64,000 bases of DNA from Agromyces mangrovi (lineage in GTDB: Bacteria > Actinomycetota > Actinomycetes > Actinomycetales > Microbacteriaceae): the NCBI RefSeq assembly GCF_030296695.1, contig NZ_AP027737.1, positions 1,116,001-1,180,000 of the forward strand, given 5' to 3'. The notes under the pieces were generated by a model, which saw nothing but the letters and a program-made list of their open reading frames with translations, ran no database searches and was not told where the DNA came from. Made by a program: the position numbers and the translations under genes. Shown in pieces: positions 50,700 to 59,533 of this stretch. Position 1 is the first letter of the stretch; each line of letters opens with the position of its first letter.

Positions 50700-53465
50700 A
50701 TGACGGACGCAGCTGCAACGAGCACCACGGATGCACCCGAGGAGACGCCCGGCCCGGCCTGGTGGAGTCTCACGACCGATGAGGTGACGACGCGGCTCGG
50801 CGTCGATCCGGCGGCGGGCCTCGTCGAGGGCGAGGTGAACGGGCGGCTCGCGGAGTACGGCGAGAACGCACTCGCGTCCGCCCCGCAGCCGAGCTGGGTG
50901 CGCATCGCGCTGAAGCAGCTGTTCGAGCTCATGACGCTCATGCTCGTGATCGTCGCGATCGTGTCGCTCGTGATCGGCCAGGTCTCGACCGCGATCATCG
51001 TGGGCATCCTGGTGCTGTACAACGTGTGGCGCGGCACGAGCCAGGAGCTCAAGGCGAAGCGCAGCGTCGACGCCCTGTCGAAGCTGCAGGTGCCGCAGGC
51101 CCGAGTGGTGCGCGGCGGCGCAGTGCGACTGGTCGACGCGACGAACATCGTGCCGGGCGACGTGGTCGACCTCGAGGCGGGCGACCTCGTGCCCGCCGAC
51201 GGACGCATCCTGCGGGCGGCGAACCTCGAGACGCAGGAGGCGGCGCTCACCGGCGAGTCGCTGCCGATCCCGAAGGGGCCCACCGCGACCGGCGCCGACA
51301 CGGCCCTCGCCGACCGCACCTCGATGGTCTACCAGAACACGTCGATCACGCGCGGCACCGCCCGCATCGTCGTCGTCGAGACCGGCATGCGCACCGAGGT
51401 CGGCCGCATCGCGAGCCTGCTCACCACGGTCGAGTCGGGCAAGTCGCCGCTCGGGCGCGAGCTCGACTCGCTCACGAAGGTGCTCGGCATCATCGCCTGG
51501 TCGGCGGTCGCGATCATCATCGCGATCGGCCTGCTGCGCGGGCAGGAGCTCGACGAGCTGCTCTTCCTCGGCACGGCGGTCGCGATCTCGGCGATCCCGA
51601 CCGGCCTGCCGGCGTTCGTGCAGAGCCTGCTCGGCTGGGGCGCGAACCGGCTCGCCGCGCAGAAGGCGATCGTCACGAGCCTGAACGACGTCGAGACGCT
51701 CGGCGCGACGAGCGCGATCTGCTCCGACAAGACCGGCACGCTCACGATGAACGAGATGACAGTGCGCACGGTCTGGTTCGGCGGCGCGCACCTGTCGGTC
51801 ACGGGCGGCGGGTACTCGTTCGACGGGCGCGTGCTGACGCCCGCGGGCGACGAGGCGGAGGTGCATCCGGGCAAGCTCGCGCAGGCGCTCGTGCTGCCGA
51901 ACGATGCATCCGTCTCCCCCGACGGCGACGTGGTCGGCGACCCGACCGAGGCCGCGCTGGTCGTGCTCGCCGCGAAGCTCGGCGTCGACGCCGACGAGTC
52001 GCGCCGCACCCACCCACGGCTCGCCGAGGTGCCGTTCGACTCCGACTACAAGTACATGGCCACCTTCCACCGCATGGAGGTGCGCGGGGAGCGCCACCTG
52101 GTCGAGTTCGTGAAGGGCGCGCCCGACATCGTGCTCGGCCGGTGCGTCAGCATGGTCGACGCGTCGGGCGAGATCGTGCCGGTCGATGCGGATGCCGCGA
52201 CGGCGGCGCTCGAGGAGATGTCGGCATCGGGCCTGCGCACCCTCGCCCTCGCGACCCGCACGCTCGACGCGTCCGACGAGGCGGACATGCTGCGCGACCC
52301 GCAGGGCATGGTGCACGACCTGGTGCTCGCGGGCATCGTCGGCATCGTCGACCCGCTCCGCGCCGAGGCGAAGGACGCGGTCGCGCTCGCGCAGCGCGCG
52401 GGCATCGAGGTGCGCATGATCACGGGCGACCACGCGGTGACGGCGGGCGCCATCGGCGCCGAGCTCGGCCTCGGCCCGGGCGCGATCTCGGGCGCCGACC
52501 TGCGCACGCTCGACGACGCGAAGCTGAACTCCCGACTCGGCCACCTGCACGTGTTCGGCCGCGTCACCCCGCAGGACAAGCTGCGCCTGGTCGGCATGCT
52601 CCAGTCGCAGGGCGAGGTGGTCGCCATGACCGGCGACGCCGTGAACGACGCGGCCGCGATCAAGCAGGCCGACATCGGCGTGGCGATGGGCTCGGGCTCG
52701 GAGGTCACGAAGCAGGCGGCGAAGCTCGTGCTCACCGACGACAACTTCTCGACGCTCGTGCACGCGGTCGAGCTCGGCCGCGTCGTCTACGACAAGATCG
52801 TCTCCTACCTGCGCTTCCAGATGTCGCAGCTGTTCTCGATGATCTTCCTGTTCCTGGCCGCGAGCGCGTTCGCGATCAACGACGGCGTCGCGATGTTCCC
52901 GGGCATGGTGCTGTTCCTCAACTTCTTCATCACGCTGTTCGCGGTGCTCGCGATCGCGGGCGACCCGACGCCGCCGGGCATCATGGACCGCCCGCCGCGC
53001 GACCCGAAGCAGGGCATCACGAACCCGGCGTCGCTCGCCGAGTGGCTGCTCTACGGCGTGACGATCTTCATCGTCTCGCTCGTGCCGCTGGTGTGGGGGC
53101 CGGATGCCCCGAGCCCGACCGATCCCAGCGCCTCGATGACCATGGTCTACATCGTCGTCGGATTCGCCACCGTGTTGAGCGCGCTGCTCATGCGCCGCGC
53201 ACCCGAGTCGGGCCTCCTGCCGCCGATCTCGTCGGCCGCGAAGATGCTCGTCTGGCCGGTGCTGCTGCTCGTCGCCACGACCGAGTTCGGGTTCCTCCAG
53301 GCCGCGCTCGGCACGGTCTCCCTCACCGGGTGGCAGTGGCTCGAGTGCATCGCCCTGCTGCTGCCCGTGCTCGCGGTCGTCGAGGCGCACAAGTGGTGGC
53401 TGCGCCGCCGGGCGCGGGCCGCGAAGGCGCCGAAGCCGGCCCGGGAGCCGGTGGTCACCGACTGA
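50700..53465 (+). CDS. P2-type cation-transporting ATPase with atypical ion-binding residues
   Basis: P-type ATPase of 921 aa with the full set of domains: N-terminal WWSLTTDEVTTRLGVDP, actuator TLGES-type loop AALTGESLPIP, phosphorylation site CSDKTGTLTMNE (Asp343), nucleotide domain KGAPDIVLGR, hinge MTGDAVNDAAAIKQADIGVA, and about ten transmembrane helices. It looks like a Ca2+/Na+-type P2 pump, but the TM4 motif is AIPTGLPA (Thr301 where PEGLP has Glu) and TM6 has NFFITLFAVLAIAGDP without the NxxTD acid. Transported ion therefore unclear. TAGGCT (50664-50669) and GGGAGG before ATG 50700 provide expression signals. Confidence 0.88.
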   Translation: MTDAAATSTTDAPEETPGPAWWSLTTDEVTTRLGVDPAAGLVEGEVNGRLAEYGENALASAPQPSWVRIALKQLFELMTLMLVIVAIVSLVIGQVSTAIIVGILVLYNVWRGTSQELKAKRSVDALSKLQVPQARVVRGGAVRLVDATNIVPGDVVDLEAGDLVPADGRILRAANLETQEAALTGESLPIPKGPTATGADTALADRTSMVYQNTSITRGTARIVVVETGMRTEVGRIASLLTTVESGKSPLGRELDSLTKVLGIIAWSAVAIIIAIGLLRGQELDELLFLGTAVAISAIPTGLPAFVQSLLGWGANRLAAQKAIVTSLNDVETLGATSAICSDKTGTLTMNEMTVRTVWFGGAHLSVTGGGYSFDGRVLTPAGDEAEVHPGKLAQALVLPNDASVSPDGDVVGDPTEAALVVLAAKLGVDADESRRTHPRLAEVPFDSDYKYMATFHRMEVRGERHLVEFVKGAPDIVLGRCVSMVDASGEIVPVDADAATAALEEMSASGLRTLALATRTLDASDEADMLRDPQGMVHDLVLAGIVGIVDPLRAEAKDAVALAQRAGIEVRMITGDHAVTAGAIGAELGLGPGAISGADLRTLDDAKLNSRLGHLHVFGRVTPQDKLRLVGMLQSQGEVVAMTGDAVNDAAAIKQADIGVAMGSGSEVTKQAAKLVLTDDNFSTLVHAVELGRVVYDKIVSYLRFQMSQLFSMIFLFLAASAFAINDGVAMFPGMVLFLNFFITLFAVLAIAGDPTPPGIMDRPPRDPKQGITNPASLAEWLLYGVTIFIVSLVPLVWGPDAPSPTDPSASMTMVYIVVGFATVLSALLMRRAPESGLLPPISSAAKMLVWPVLLLVATTEFGFLQAALGTVSLTGWQWLECIALLLPVLAVVEAHKWWLRRRARAAKAPKPAREPVVTD

Positions 53466-53517
53466 GCGATTTCCCTGCGGGCGGCACCGAGCGGATGCCC
53501 CTGAGCCGGCGCTCCCG

Positions 53518-53772
53518 TCAGCCTGCGAGCGACCCGAGGTACTCGTCGGTCTCGACCCACTGGGCGTGGCACGCCTTGCAGTGCCGGGTGGGCGCGAAGT
53601 CGGTGGGGAACCAGCCGCCGTGCACGACGTCGCCGTCGGCGATGGCCTGGTCGAGCACCTCGTCGGTGAGCCCGTAGACGACCTGCACGGTGCTGCCCGA
53701 CCCGCAGTCGGGGCAGGCGTCGCTGCCGGTCAGCGGCAGGTCGATCGACTCGGTCACGGGGCTCGTCTCCAT
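53518..53772 (-). CDS. Small zinc-ribbon-like protein
   Basis: An 84-aa soluble protein with two CxxC pairs, DACPDCGSG near residue 19 and RHCKACHAQW near residue 65, an arrangement that would bind one zinc. Between them is a helical GLTDEVLDQAIADGDVVHGG segment. Function unknown. TAGCGT seven bases before ATG 53772 (minus strand, 53780-53785) suggests a leaderless mRNA. The preceding gap contains one unpaired GGATGCC copy at 53494. Confidence 0.7.
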   Translation of the reverse strand: METSPVTESIDLPLTGSDACPDCGSGSTVQVVYGLTDEVLDQAIADGDVVHGGWFPTDFAPTRHCKACHAQWVETDEYLGSLAG

Positions 53773-53863
53773 GTGCCGCACGCTACGCCCGGCCGCCGAC
53801 ATCGCCCGGTCGCGACGCGCGGCGGGGGCGAACCCGGGCCGCCGGGCCGCCTCCCCCGACCGC

Positions 53864-54823
53864 TCAGTCGCCGAAGTCGAGCCAGTGCTCGCGCCCCGGC
53901 CGCAGCGCGTCGAGCTCGTCGAACAGCGCGTCGGGCAGGTCGGCCGCGGCCGCACGGAGCAGGCCGTCGAGCCGCTCGGGCTTCGTCGCGCCGACGACCG
54001 TGGTGGCGACGACGGGGTCGCGCAGCGACGCCTGCAGCGCGGCGGTGGCGAGGTCGGTGCCGTACCGCGTGCACGCCTCCGCCATCGCACGCACCGCGGC
54101 CAGCGTGGCATCCGATGCCGGCCGGTAGCCGTAGTGCGTCGCACCCTCGGGTCGCGCGAGGATGCCGCCGCCGTAGACCGCCGCGTTGATCACCGGCACG
54201 CCACGCTCGACCGCACGCTCGACGAGCGCCTCGGCGCTGCGGTCGACGAGGGTCCAGCGGTTGTGCACGAGCAGGGCGTCGAACACGTCGAGCGCGAAGT
54301 AGCGCTCGATCTCCTGCACGCGGCCGCCCGCGAGCCCGATGCGCCCGATCTCGCCGGCCTCGCGCATGGCGACGAGCGTGTCGACGGCGCCGCCGGGCGC
54401 GGTCATGGCGGCGAAGTCCCAGCCCTCGGGGTCGTGCAGGTGCACGAGCGGCAGCTCGTCCAGGCCGAGTCGCTCGCGACTCTCGCGCACCGACTCGCGC
54501 ACGCGCGCACCCGAGTAGTCGCCGTCGCGCGGGTCGACCTTGGTGATCACCGCGCGGCCCTCGCCGAGCCCGCCGGCACGCGCGATCGCCGCGCCGATGC
54601 GCCGCTCGCTCTCGCCGTCGCTGTAGCCGTTCGACGTGTCGATGGTGCGGAACGGCGACTCGAGCACCGCCTGCACGAAGTCGACCGCGGCGTCTGCGGC
54701 GACCGCCGATCCGTAGAGGTGCGGCATCGAGCCGAGCGGGCTGCCGCCGATGGTGATGGCGCACACGTCGATGCCGGTCGCGCCGAGCGGCCGCATCCAG
54801 TCGGGGCTGTCGGGGGTGAGCAT
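53864..54823 (-). CDS. Aldo/keto reductase
   Basis: NADPH-linked reductase, 319 aa. Tetrad residues: Asp and Tyr in RTIDTSNGYSDGES, Lys in VITKVDPRDG, His in LVHLHDPEG. NADP region VVGATKPERLDGLL near the C-terminus. It resembles D-threo-aldose 1-dehydrogenase-type AKRs in its GGSPLGSMPHLYG opening, but substrate is unproven. ATG 54823 is chosen because CAGACT lies six bases upstream (minus strand 54830-54835); ATGs at 54841 and 54877 would only add residues without family resemblance. Confidence 0.85.
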   Translation of the reverse strand: MLTPDSPDWMRPLGATGIDVCAITIGGSPLGSMPHLYGSAVAADAAVDFVQAVLESPFRTIDTSNGYSDGESERRIGAAIARAGGLGEGRAVITKVDPRDGDYSGARVRESVRESRERLGLDELPLVHLHDPEGWDFAAMTAPGGAVDTLVAMREAGEIGRIGLAGGRVQEIERYFALDVFDALLVHNRWTLVDRSAEALVERAVERGVPVINAAVYGGGILARPEGATHYGYRPASDATLAAVRAMAEACTRYGTDLATAALQASLRDPVVATTVVGATKPERLDGLLRAAAADLPDALFDELDALRPGREHWLDFGD

Positions 54824-54917
54824 GCGCCCAGTCTGGCGCATCCGCGAAATGTGACGAAGCGCTGACGATTCCGGCATCCGCGCCTCCGCTCGCCCGCGCG
54901 CGACCTAGCGTGGGAGC

Positions 54918-56486
54918 ATGGCCGACTCGCCCCGACGACCCCTGCCCGGATGGCTGCTGCCGGGCGGCGCCGGCGTGGCCGCGGCACTGTTCGGCGCCGG
55001 CCTCGGCGAGCTGTCGGCCGCGCTCTTCGCGCAGGGCGGCAGCCCGTTCACCGTCATCGGCTCGTGGCTCGTCGACCTCGCGCCGCCGTGGGCGAAGGAC
55101 ACCGCGATCGCGCTGTTCGGCACGAACGACAAGACCGCGCTGCTGGTCGGCATCGGCATCGTGCTCATCGCGGTCGCGTTCGGCGCGGGCGTGCTCGAGT
55201 GGCGGCGCCCGCCGTTCGGCCGCGTCGTGCTCGTCGGGCTCGGCGTGGTCGGCTTCATCGCCGCGACGTCGCGCGCGAACGCCACCCCGCTCGACTGGGT
55301 GCCGTCGGCGATCGCGGCCGGCGCAGCGGCATCCGCCCTGGCCGTCGTGCTGAGGCGCCTGCCCGCCCCGGCGCCAGAGCGAGCGGATGCCCCCGAGGAC
55401 GCCGCCCGCGCGACCGGCATCGACCGGCGCCGCTTCCTCGGCTGGGCCGGCGGCGCGGCTGCGATCGGTGCCGTCGCCGCGCTCGGCGGCTACGCCCTGC
55501 AGGCGGGCTCCCGGGCCGTGAGCGCGGTGCGCGAGGCGATCTCGCTGCCGACGCCCGCGACGCCCGCCCCGCCGATTCCGGCCGGCGCCGAACTCGGCAT
55601 CAACGGGCTCGCACCCGTCGTCACGCCGAACGACCGCTTCTACCGCATCGACACGGCGCTGCGCGTGCCCGACCTCGAGCCGGCCGACTGGAGCCTGCGC
55701 ATCCACGGCATGGTCGACCGCGAGATCACGCTGACCTGGGACGAGCTGCTCGCCCTGCCGCTGGTCGAGCACGCCGTGACGCTCGCGTGCGTGTCGAACG
55801 AGGTGGGCGGCTCGCTCATCGGCAACGCCGTGTGGCTCGGCGCGCCGATCCGCGAGCTGCTCGCCGAGGCGGGTCCGGCCGCCGACGCCGACATGGTGCT
55901 CTCGCGCTCGGTCGACGGGTGGACGGCGAGCACGCCCATCGAGGCGCTCACCGACGACCGGCAGTCGCTGCTCGCGGTCGGCATGAACGGCGAGCCGCTG
56001 CCCGCCGAGCACGGCTTCCCGGTGCGCATGGTGGTGCCCGGCCTCTACGGCTACGTGTCGGCGACCAAGTGGGTGACCGAACTCGAGGTCACCCGGTTCG
56101 ACCGCGCCGAGGCGTACTGGACCCCGCGCGGCTGGTCGGAGCGCGGGCCGATCAAGCTGCACTCGCGCATCGACGTGCCGCGCCCCGGGTCGACGGTCTC
56201 GCCCGGCGCGCAGGTCGCGGCCGGGGTCGCGTGGCACCAGCACACGGGTGTCGCGGGCGTCGAGGTGTCGGTCGACGACGGGCCGTGGGAGCCGGCCGAG
56301 CTCGCGACCGCGATCTCGGACGACACGTGGGTGCAGTGGCGGCACGAGTGGCAGGCCGAGCCGGGCACGCGACAGCTGCGGGTGCGGGCCATCAGCGCCG
56401 ACGGCGAGGTGCAGACCGAGGAGCGCGTGCCGGTCGCCCCCGACGGCGCCACCGGCCACCACGGCATCTCGGTGAACGTCGCCTGA
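54918..56486 (+). CDS. Membrane-anchored molybdopterin-dependent oxidoreductase (sulfite-oxidase fold)
   Basis: A 522-aa fusion of a membrane domain and an oxidoreductase. Residues 1-150 hold four to five helices (WLLPGGAGVAAALFGAGLGE and others); an internal Tat-like RRRFLGWAGGAAAIG segment leads a further helix; residues about 225-400 are the molybdopterin domain with Cys291 in TLACVSNEVGG as the likely molybdenum ligand; the C-terminal 110 residues form the Mo-co dimerisation domain. The active site should face outside. Substrate unknown. TAGCGT (54906-54911) six bases before ATG indicates a leaderless start. Confidence 0.88.
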   Translation: MADSPRRPLPGWLLPGGAGVAAALFGAGLGELSAALFAQGGSPFTVIGSWLVDLAPPWAKDTAIALFGTNDKTALLVGIGIVLIAVAFGAGVLEWRRPPFGRVVLVGLGVVGFIAATSRANATPLDWVPSAIAAGAAASALAVVLRRLPAPAPERADAPEDAARATGIDRRRFLGWAGGAAAIGAVAALGGYALQAGSRAVSAVREAISLPTPATPAPPIPAGAELGINGLAPVVTPNDRFYRIDTALRVPDLEPADWSLRIHGMVDREITLTWDELLALPLVEHAVTLACVSNEVGGSLIGNAVWLGAPIRELLAEAGPAADADMVLSRSVDGWTASTPIEALTDDRQSLLAVGMNGEPLPAEHGFPVRMVVPGLYGYVSATKWVTELEVTRFDRAEAYWTPRGWSERGPIKLHSRIDVPRPGSTVSPGAQVAAGVAWHQHTGVAGVEVSVDDGPWEPAELATAISDDTWVQWRHEWQAEPGTRQLRVRAISADGEVQTEERVPVAPDGATGHHGISVNVA

Positions 56487-56535
56487 GTCCTCCCACGCGG
56501 TCCGGGCGGTCCGGGCGGGCCGGTACCGTTGCGCC

Positions 56536-57596
56536 ATGGCGGTGCATGGTTCGGGCAGTCGGATGCCCTGGGGCGACGTGCCCGCGAGTCTGCGCGCTGC
56601 GGTGGACGACCTGCTCGGCTCGCCCGTGGTCGACGCCGTCAGCCAGCCGGCCGGGTTCTCCCCGGCTCCGCCGACCGGGTCACGACGGCCGACGGTGCGC
56701 GCGCGTTCGTGAAGACCGCGGCGGCCTCGGTGAACGCGCGCTCGGTCGAGCTCCACCGGTTGGAGGGGGCCATCGCGAGTGCGCTGCCCGACGACCTGCC
56801 GGCTCCCGGCGTGCGCGGCGTGGTCGACCAGGGGGACTGGATCGCGGTCGTGTTCGACGACGTCGAGGGGCGGCATCCGCACACCCCCTGGCAGCCCGAC
56901 GAGCTGACGGCCGTGCTCGACGCGCTCGCCGCACTCACGGCCGAACCCGCGCCGCCCGCGCTTCGCGGGATGCTCGGGTCGGCGACCGACGCGCTCGACG
57001 ACAACCTGCGCAGTTGGGAGCGACTCGCCGCCGACCCGTCGCGCCTGCCCGCGCTGGCACCCGACGACCGCGAGTGGGTGGCGGGGCGGATCGACGAGTT
57101 CGCCGTGGCGGCGACCACCGCGATCGGCGAAGTGGGCGGCGACCGCCTGGTGCACCTCGACGTGCGGGCCGACAATGTGCTCGTGCGGCCGGACGGATCC
57201 GTCGTGCTCGTCGACTGGCCGTGGGCGGCGCTCGGCGCGGGCTGGCTCGACGCGCTCGTGCTGCTCGTCAACGTGCGCCTGTACGACCCGACCGCCGACG
57301 TGGAGTCGCTGCTCCACGGGCATCCGGTCTTCGCGGGGCTCGACGACGACGTGGCGAACCGTCTGCTCATCGGCCTCACCGGGTTCTTCCTCGAGGCGTC
57401 CGCCGGCCCCGAGGTGCCGTCGATCCCGACGCTCCGACGCTTCCAGCTCGACCAAGGCCTCGTGAGCCTCGCGCTGCTGCGCGAGCGCCTCCCTGACCCG
57501 GCGCCTTCCCAGACCCGTCGAAAGGGTGCGGAATGCGGGCGCGGAACGCGGCTTCGTGACGGGTCTCAGCACCACCCCTCGTACACTCGGTCGTAG
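56536..57596 (+). CDS. Phosphotransferase (APH)-family protein, frameshifted
   Basis: Kinase-like protein of about 353 aa if one base is restored. The first frame starts MAVHGSGSRMPWGDVPASLR and runs to SQPAGFSP; the second continues GSADRVTTADGARAFVK with the ATP-binding Lys, then HLDVRADNVLV (catalytic loop) and VLVDWPWAALGAG (metal Asp). The break is at CCCCGG (56660-56665), where one more G would join the frames. TACCGT six bases before ATG 56536 supports this start. The C-terminal 25 codons overlap a repeated hairpin. Similar proteins are annotated aminoglycoside phosphotransferases but mostly lack proven substrates. Confidence 0.75.
57511..57566. repeat. Second copy of the GAGACCCGTC/GACGGGTCTC inverted repeat
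   Basis: AGACCCGTC (57511-57519) and GACGGGTCT (57558-57566) are the same arms as at 25704-25765, around a different 38-base loop. It overlaps the 3' end of the phosphotransferase gene and precedes the sheath gene's ribosome site. Confidence 0.65.
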
Positions 57597-57624
57597 CCGC
57601 CGAACGCCCGGGAGGAGGCACGCG

Positions 57625-58815
57625 ATGGCCGATCGGTTCCTGTCGCCGGGCGTGTTCGTGCGCGAGGTGCCGCAACCCGGACCGCCGCCGATCACGCCGG
57701 TCCAGACCGCGCTCACGGGGTTCGTGGGCGGCGCGACGGCGGGCCCGCACGACGAGCCGGTGTCGGTCGCGAGCTGGGGCGAGTTCGCCCGCACGTTCGG
57801 CGGGGTCACGGCGCGCAGCCACCTCGGCTACTCGGTGCGCGACTTCTTCCGCAACGGCGGGCGACGCGCGATCGTGGTGCGGGTCGGGGCCGGCGACGGG
57901 ACGGTCGCAGACGACGACGTGCTCGGCGCCGACGTGCCCGCACCCCGCGGCCTCCACGCCCTCGCGGTCTCAGAGCACCTCGGACTCCTGGTCGTGCCGC
58001 CGTACGCCTCAGCCGGGGTCGCGCGACGCGGCGACCCGCTCGCGGCGTTCGGCGTCGGCGAGTCCGTGATCGCCGCCGCCGTCGACTTCGCCACGCGCCG
58101 CCGCGCGACCGCGGTGCTCGACGCACCCGCCGCCCTCGCCCCGCGAACCGCCACCGCTGCCGACTTCGCCGCCTTCCCCGACAGCCCGGACGCCGCGGTG
58201 TACGCGCCGCGCGTGACCGGCGCCGATCCGCTCCGACCGGCCGACACCGTGCGCGCGCCGTCGGGCGCGATCGCGGGCCTCATCGCGCGCACCGATGCGA
58301 CGCGCGGCGTGTGGAAGGCGCCGGCGGGCACGGATGCCGCCCTGGCGGGCATCGGCGGCCTCGAGGCATCCGTGCACCAACACGAGATCGAGGCGCTCAC
58401 GCAGCTGCGGGTGAACGCGCTGCGCGCCGCGGGCGACGGCTCGGTGCTCGTGTGGGGCGCGCGCACCCGCTCGACCGATCCCGAGTGGCGGTACCTGCCC
58501 GTGCGCCGCACGGTGCGCTTCCTCGAGGAGAGCATCGAGCGCGGCCTCGCCTGGACGGTGTTCGAGCCGAACGACGCGAACCTGCAGGCGCGCGTGCGCG
58601 CGATGGTCGAGCGCTTCCTCGACGACCTGTTCCGGGCCGGCGCCTTCCGCGGCCAGAGCGCCCGAGAGGCCTACACGGTGCGGGCGGATGCCTCGACGAC
58701 GACGCCCGCCGACGTCGCCGCGGGCCGCCTCAACGTGCTGATCGGCGTCGCGCTCACCGCGCCGGCGGAATTCACGGTGACGCGCCTCACGGCCCGCACC
58801 GCCGTCACCCCCTGA
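57625..58815 (+). CDS. Phage tail sheath-like protein (orphan)
   Basis: A 396-aa protein of the contractile-tail sheath superfamily. It opens MADRFLSPGVFVREVPQPG, the standard sheath N-terminus; the C-terminal half has VNALRAAGDGSVLVWGARTR, WRYLPVRRTVRFLEESIERG and TVFEPNDANLQARVRAMVE, the conserved sheath core that polymerises around a tube. Sheaths normally occur with tube, baseplate and spike genes; none is visible here. GGGAGGAGG lies 6 bases before ATG 57625. It may be a domesticated remnant or act with genes elsewhere. Confidence 0.85.
   Translation: MADRFLSPGVFVREVPQPGPPPITPVQTALTGFVGGATAGPHDEPVSVASWGEFARTFGGVTARSHLGYSVRDFFRNGGRRAIVVRVGAGDGTVADDDVLGADVPAPRGLHALAVSEHLGLLVVPPYASAGVARRGDPLAAFGVGESVIAAAVDFATRRRATAVLDAPAALAPRTATAADFAAFPDSPDAAVYAPRVTGADPLRPADTVRAPSGAIAGLIARTDATRGVWKAPAGTDAALAGIGGLEASVHQHEIEALTQLRVNALRAAGDGSVLVWGARTRSTDPEWRYLPVRRTVRFLEESIERGLAWTVFEPNDANLQARVRAMVERFLDDLFRAGAFRGQSAREAYTVRADASTTTPADVAAGRLNVLIGVALTAPAEFTVTRLTARTAVTP
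58329..58374. repeat. GGATGCC-family inverted pair inside the sheath gene
   Basis: CACGGATGCC (58329-58338) and GGCATCCGTG (58365-58374) are perfect 10-bp arms with a 26-base loop, inside the coding region. Confidence 0.6.
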
Positions 58816-58827
58816 CCGCGCGGCGCG

Positions 58828-59463
58828 TCAGGCGTGCTGGGCGCCGTCGGCGGCCTCGCGCGACTGCTTCACCTCGAACGCGACCTCGCGCATGAGCAGG
58901 CGCATGCGCCGGTCGCGGCCCTGCTCGTAGTCGGGGTCGTCCTCGTAGCGGTGCCAGGTCTCGGCGGAGCGGCGCGCGATCTCCCCGCCGATCTCCCCAC
59001 GCGTCGTCGCGCGCGAGCTTCACGAGCACCCGCACCGACTGCGCGTCGTCGCGGATCACCCGCAGCCGCGCCGCGACCGCCGTGTTGACCTCCTCGCGGT
59101 GCTCGAGGTTGTGCAGGTCGCGCGATCGGTAGTCGTGCTCGTGCTTCGCGCGCCCGGGCAGGCTGAACGCCTTGCGCCGCACCTCGTGCACGCGCTCGGC
59201 CGACCGGTCGAGCTCGGCGATGTGCTCGTCGAGGATCTCCTCGCGACCCCCTCGTACCGCGCAGTGTCGAACGCGTCCTCGCCGCGCAGCGCGCCGACGA
59301 TGATGCGGTTCTTCAGCGTGAGCCGGGCGCTGTACCGCGCGACCATCACGCCGTCGTCGATCACGTGCTCGCGCAGCGGCTGGTCGGGATTGATCTCGGG
59401 CGCGCGGTAGGGCTCCATCTTGAACCGCTTGGGGCCGCGACGGAACAGGTCTCTCCAGCCCAT
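58828..59463 (-). CDS. Hypothetical protein with two frame breaks, convergent with the sheath gene
   Basis: About 212 aa when three segments are joined: frame 1 from ATG 59463 (MGWRDLFRRGPKRFKMEPYR to RYEG), frame 2 from about 59245 to 59000 (EEILDEHIAELDRSAERVHE, VRRKAFSLPGRAKHEHDYRS, VLVKLARDDA), then frame 1 again (GEIARRSAETWHRYEDDPDY to GAQHA). The first break is at the C run 59247-59251 (one base short), the second near 58995-58998. Charged, helical and soluble; family not recognised. GAAAGGGGG lies about 8 bases before ATG. Both outer and middle segments look coding, so the breaks may be sequence errors. Confidence 0.55.
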
Positions 59464-59533
59464 CGCCGACCCCCTTTCCGACACGCGGCGCTCCACGCTC
59501 AGCGTAGCGCCGTGGGCCGAGCGGATGCCCGGG

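Noticed and set aside
57625..58815. Prophage remnant
   Set aside because: No integrase, capsid, portal, tube, lysis or att-like repeats around the sheath gene; neighbours are ordinary chromosomal genes.
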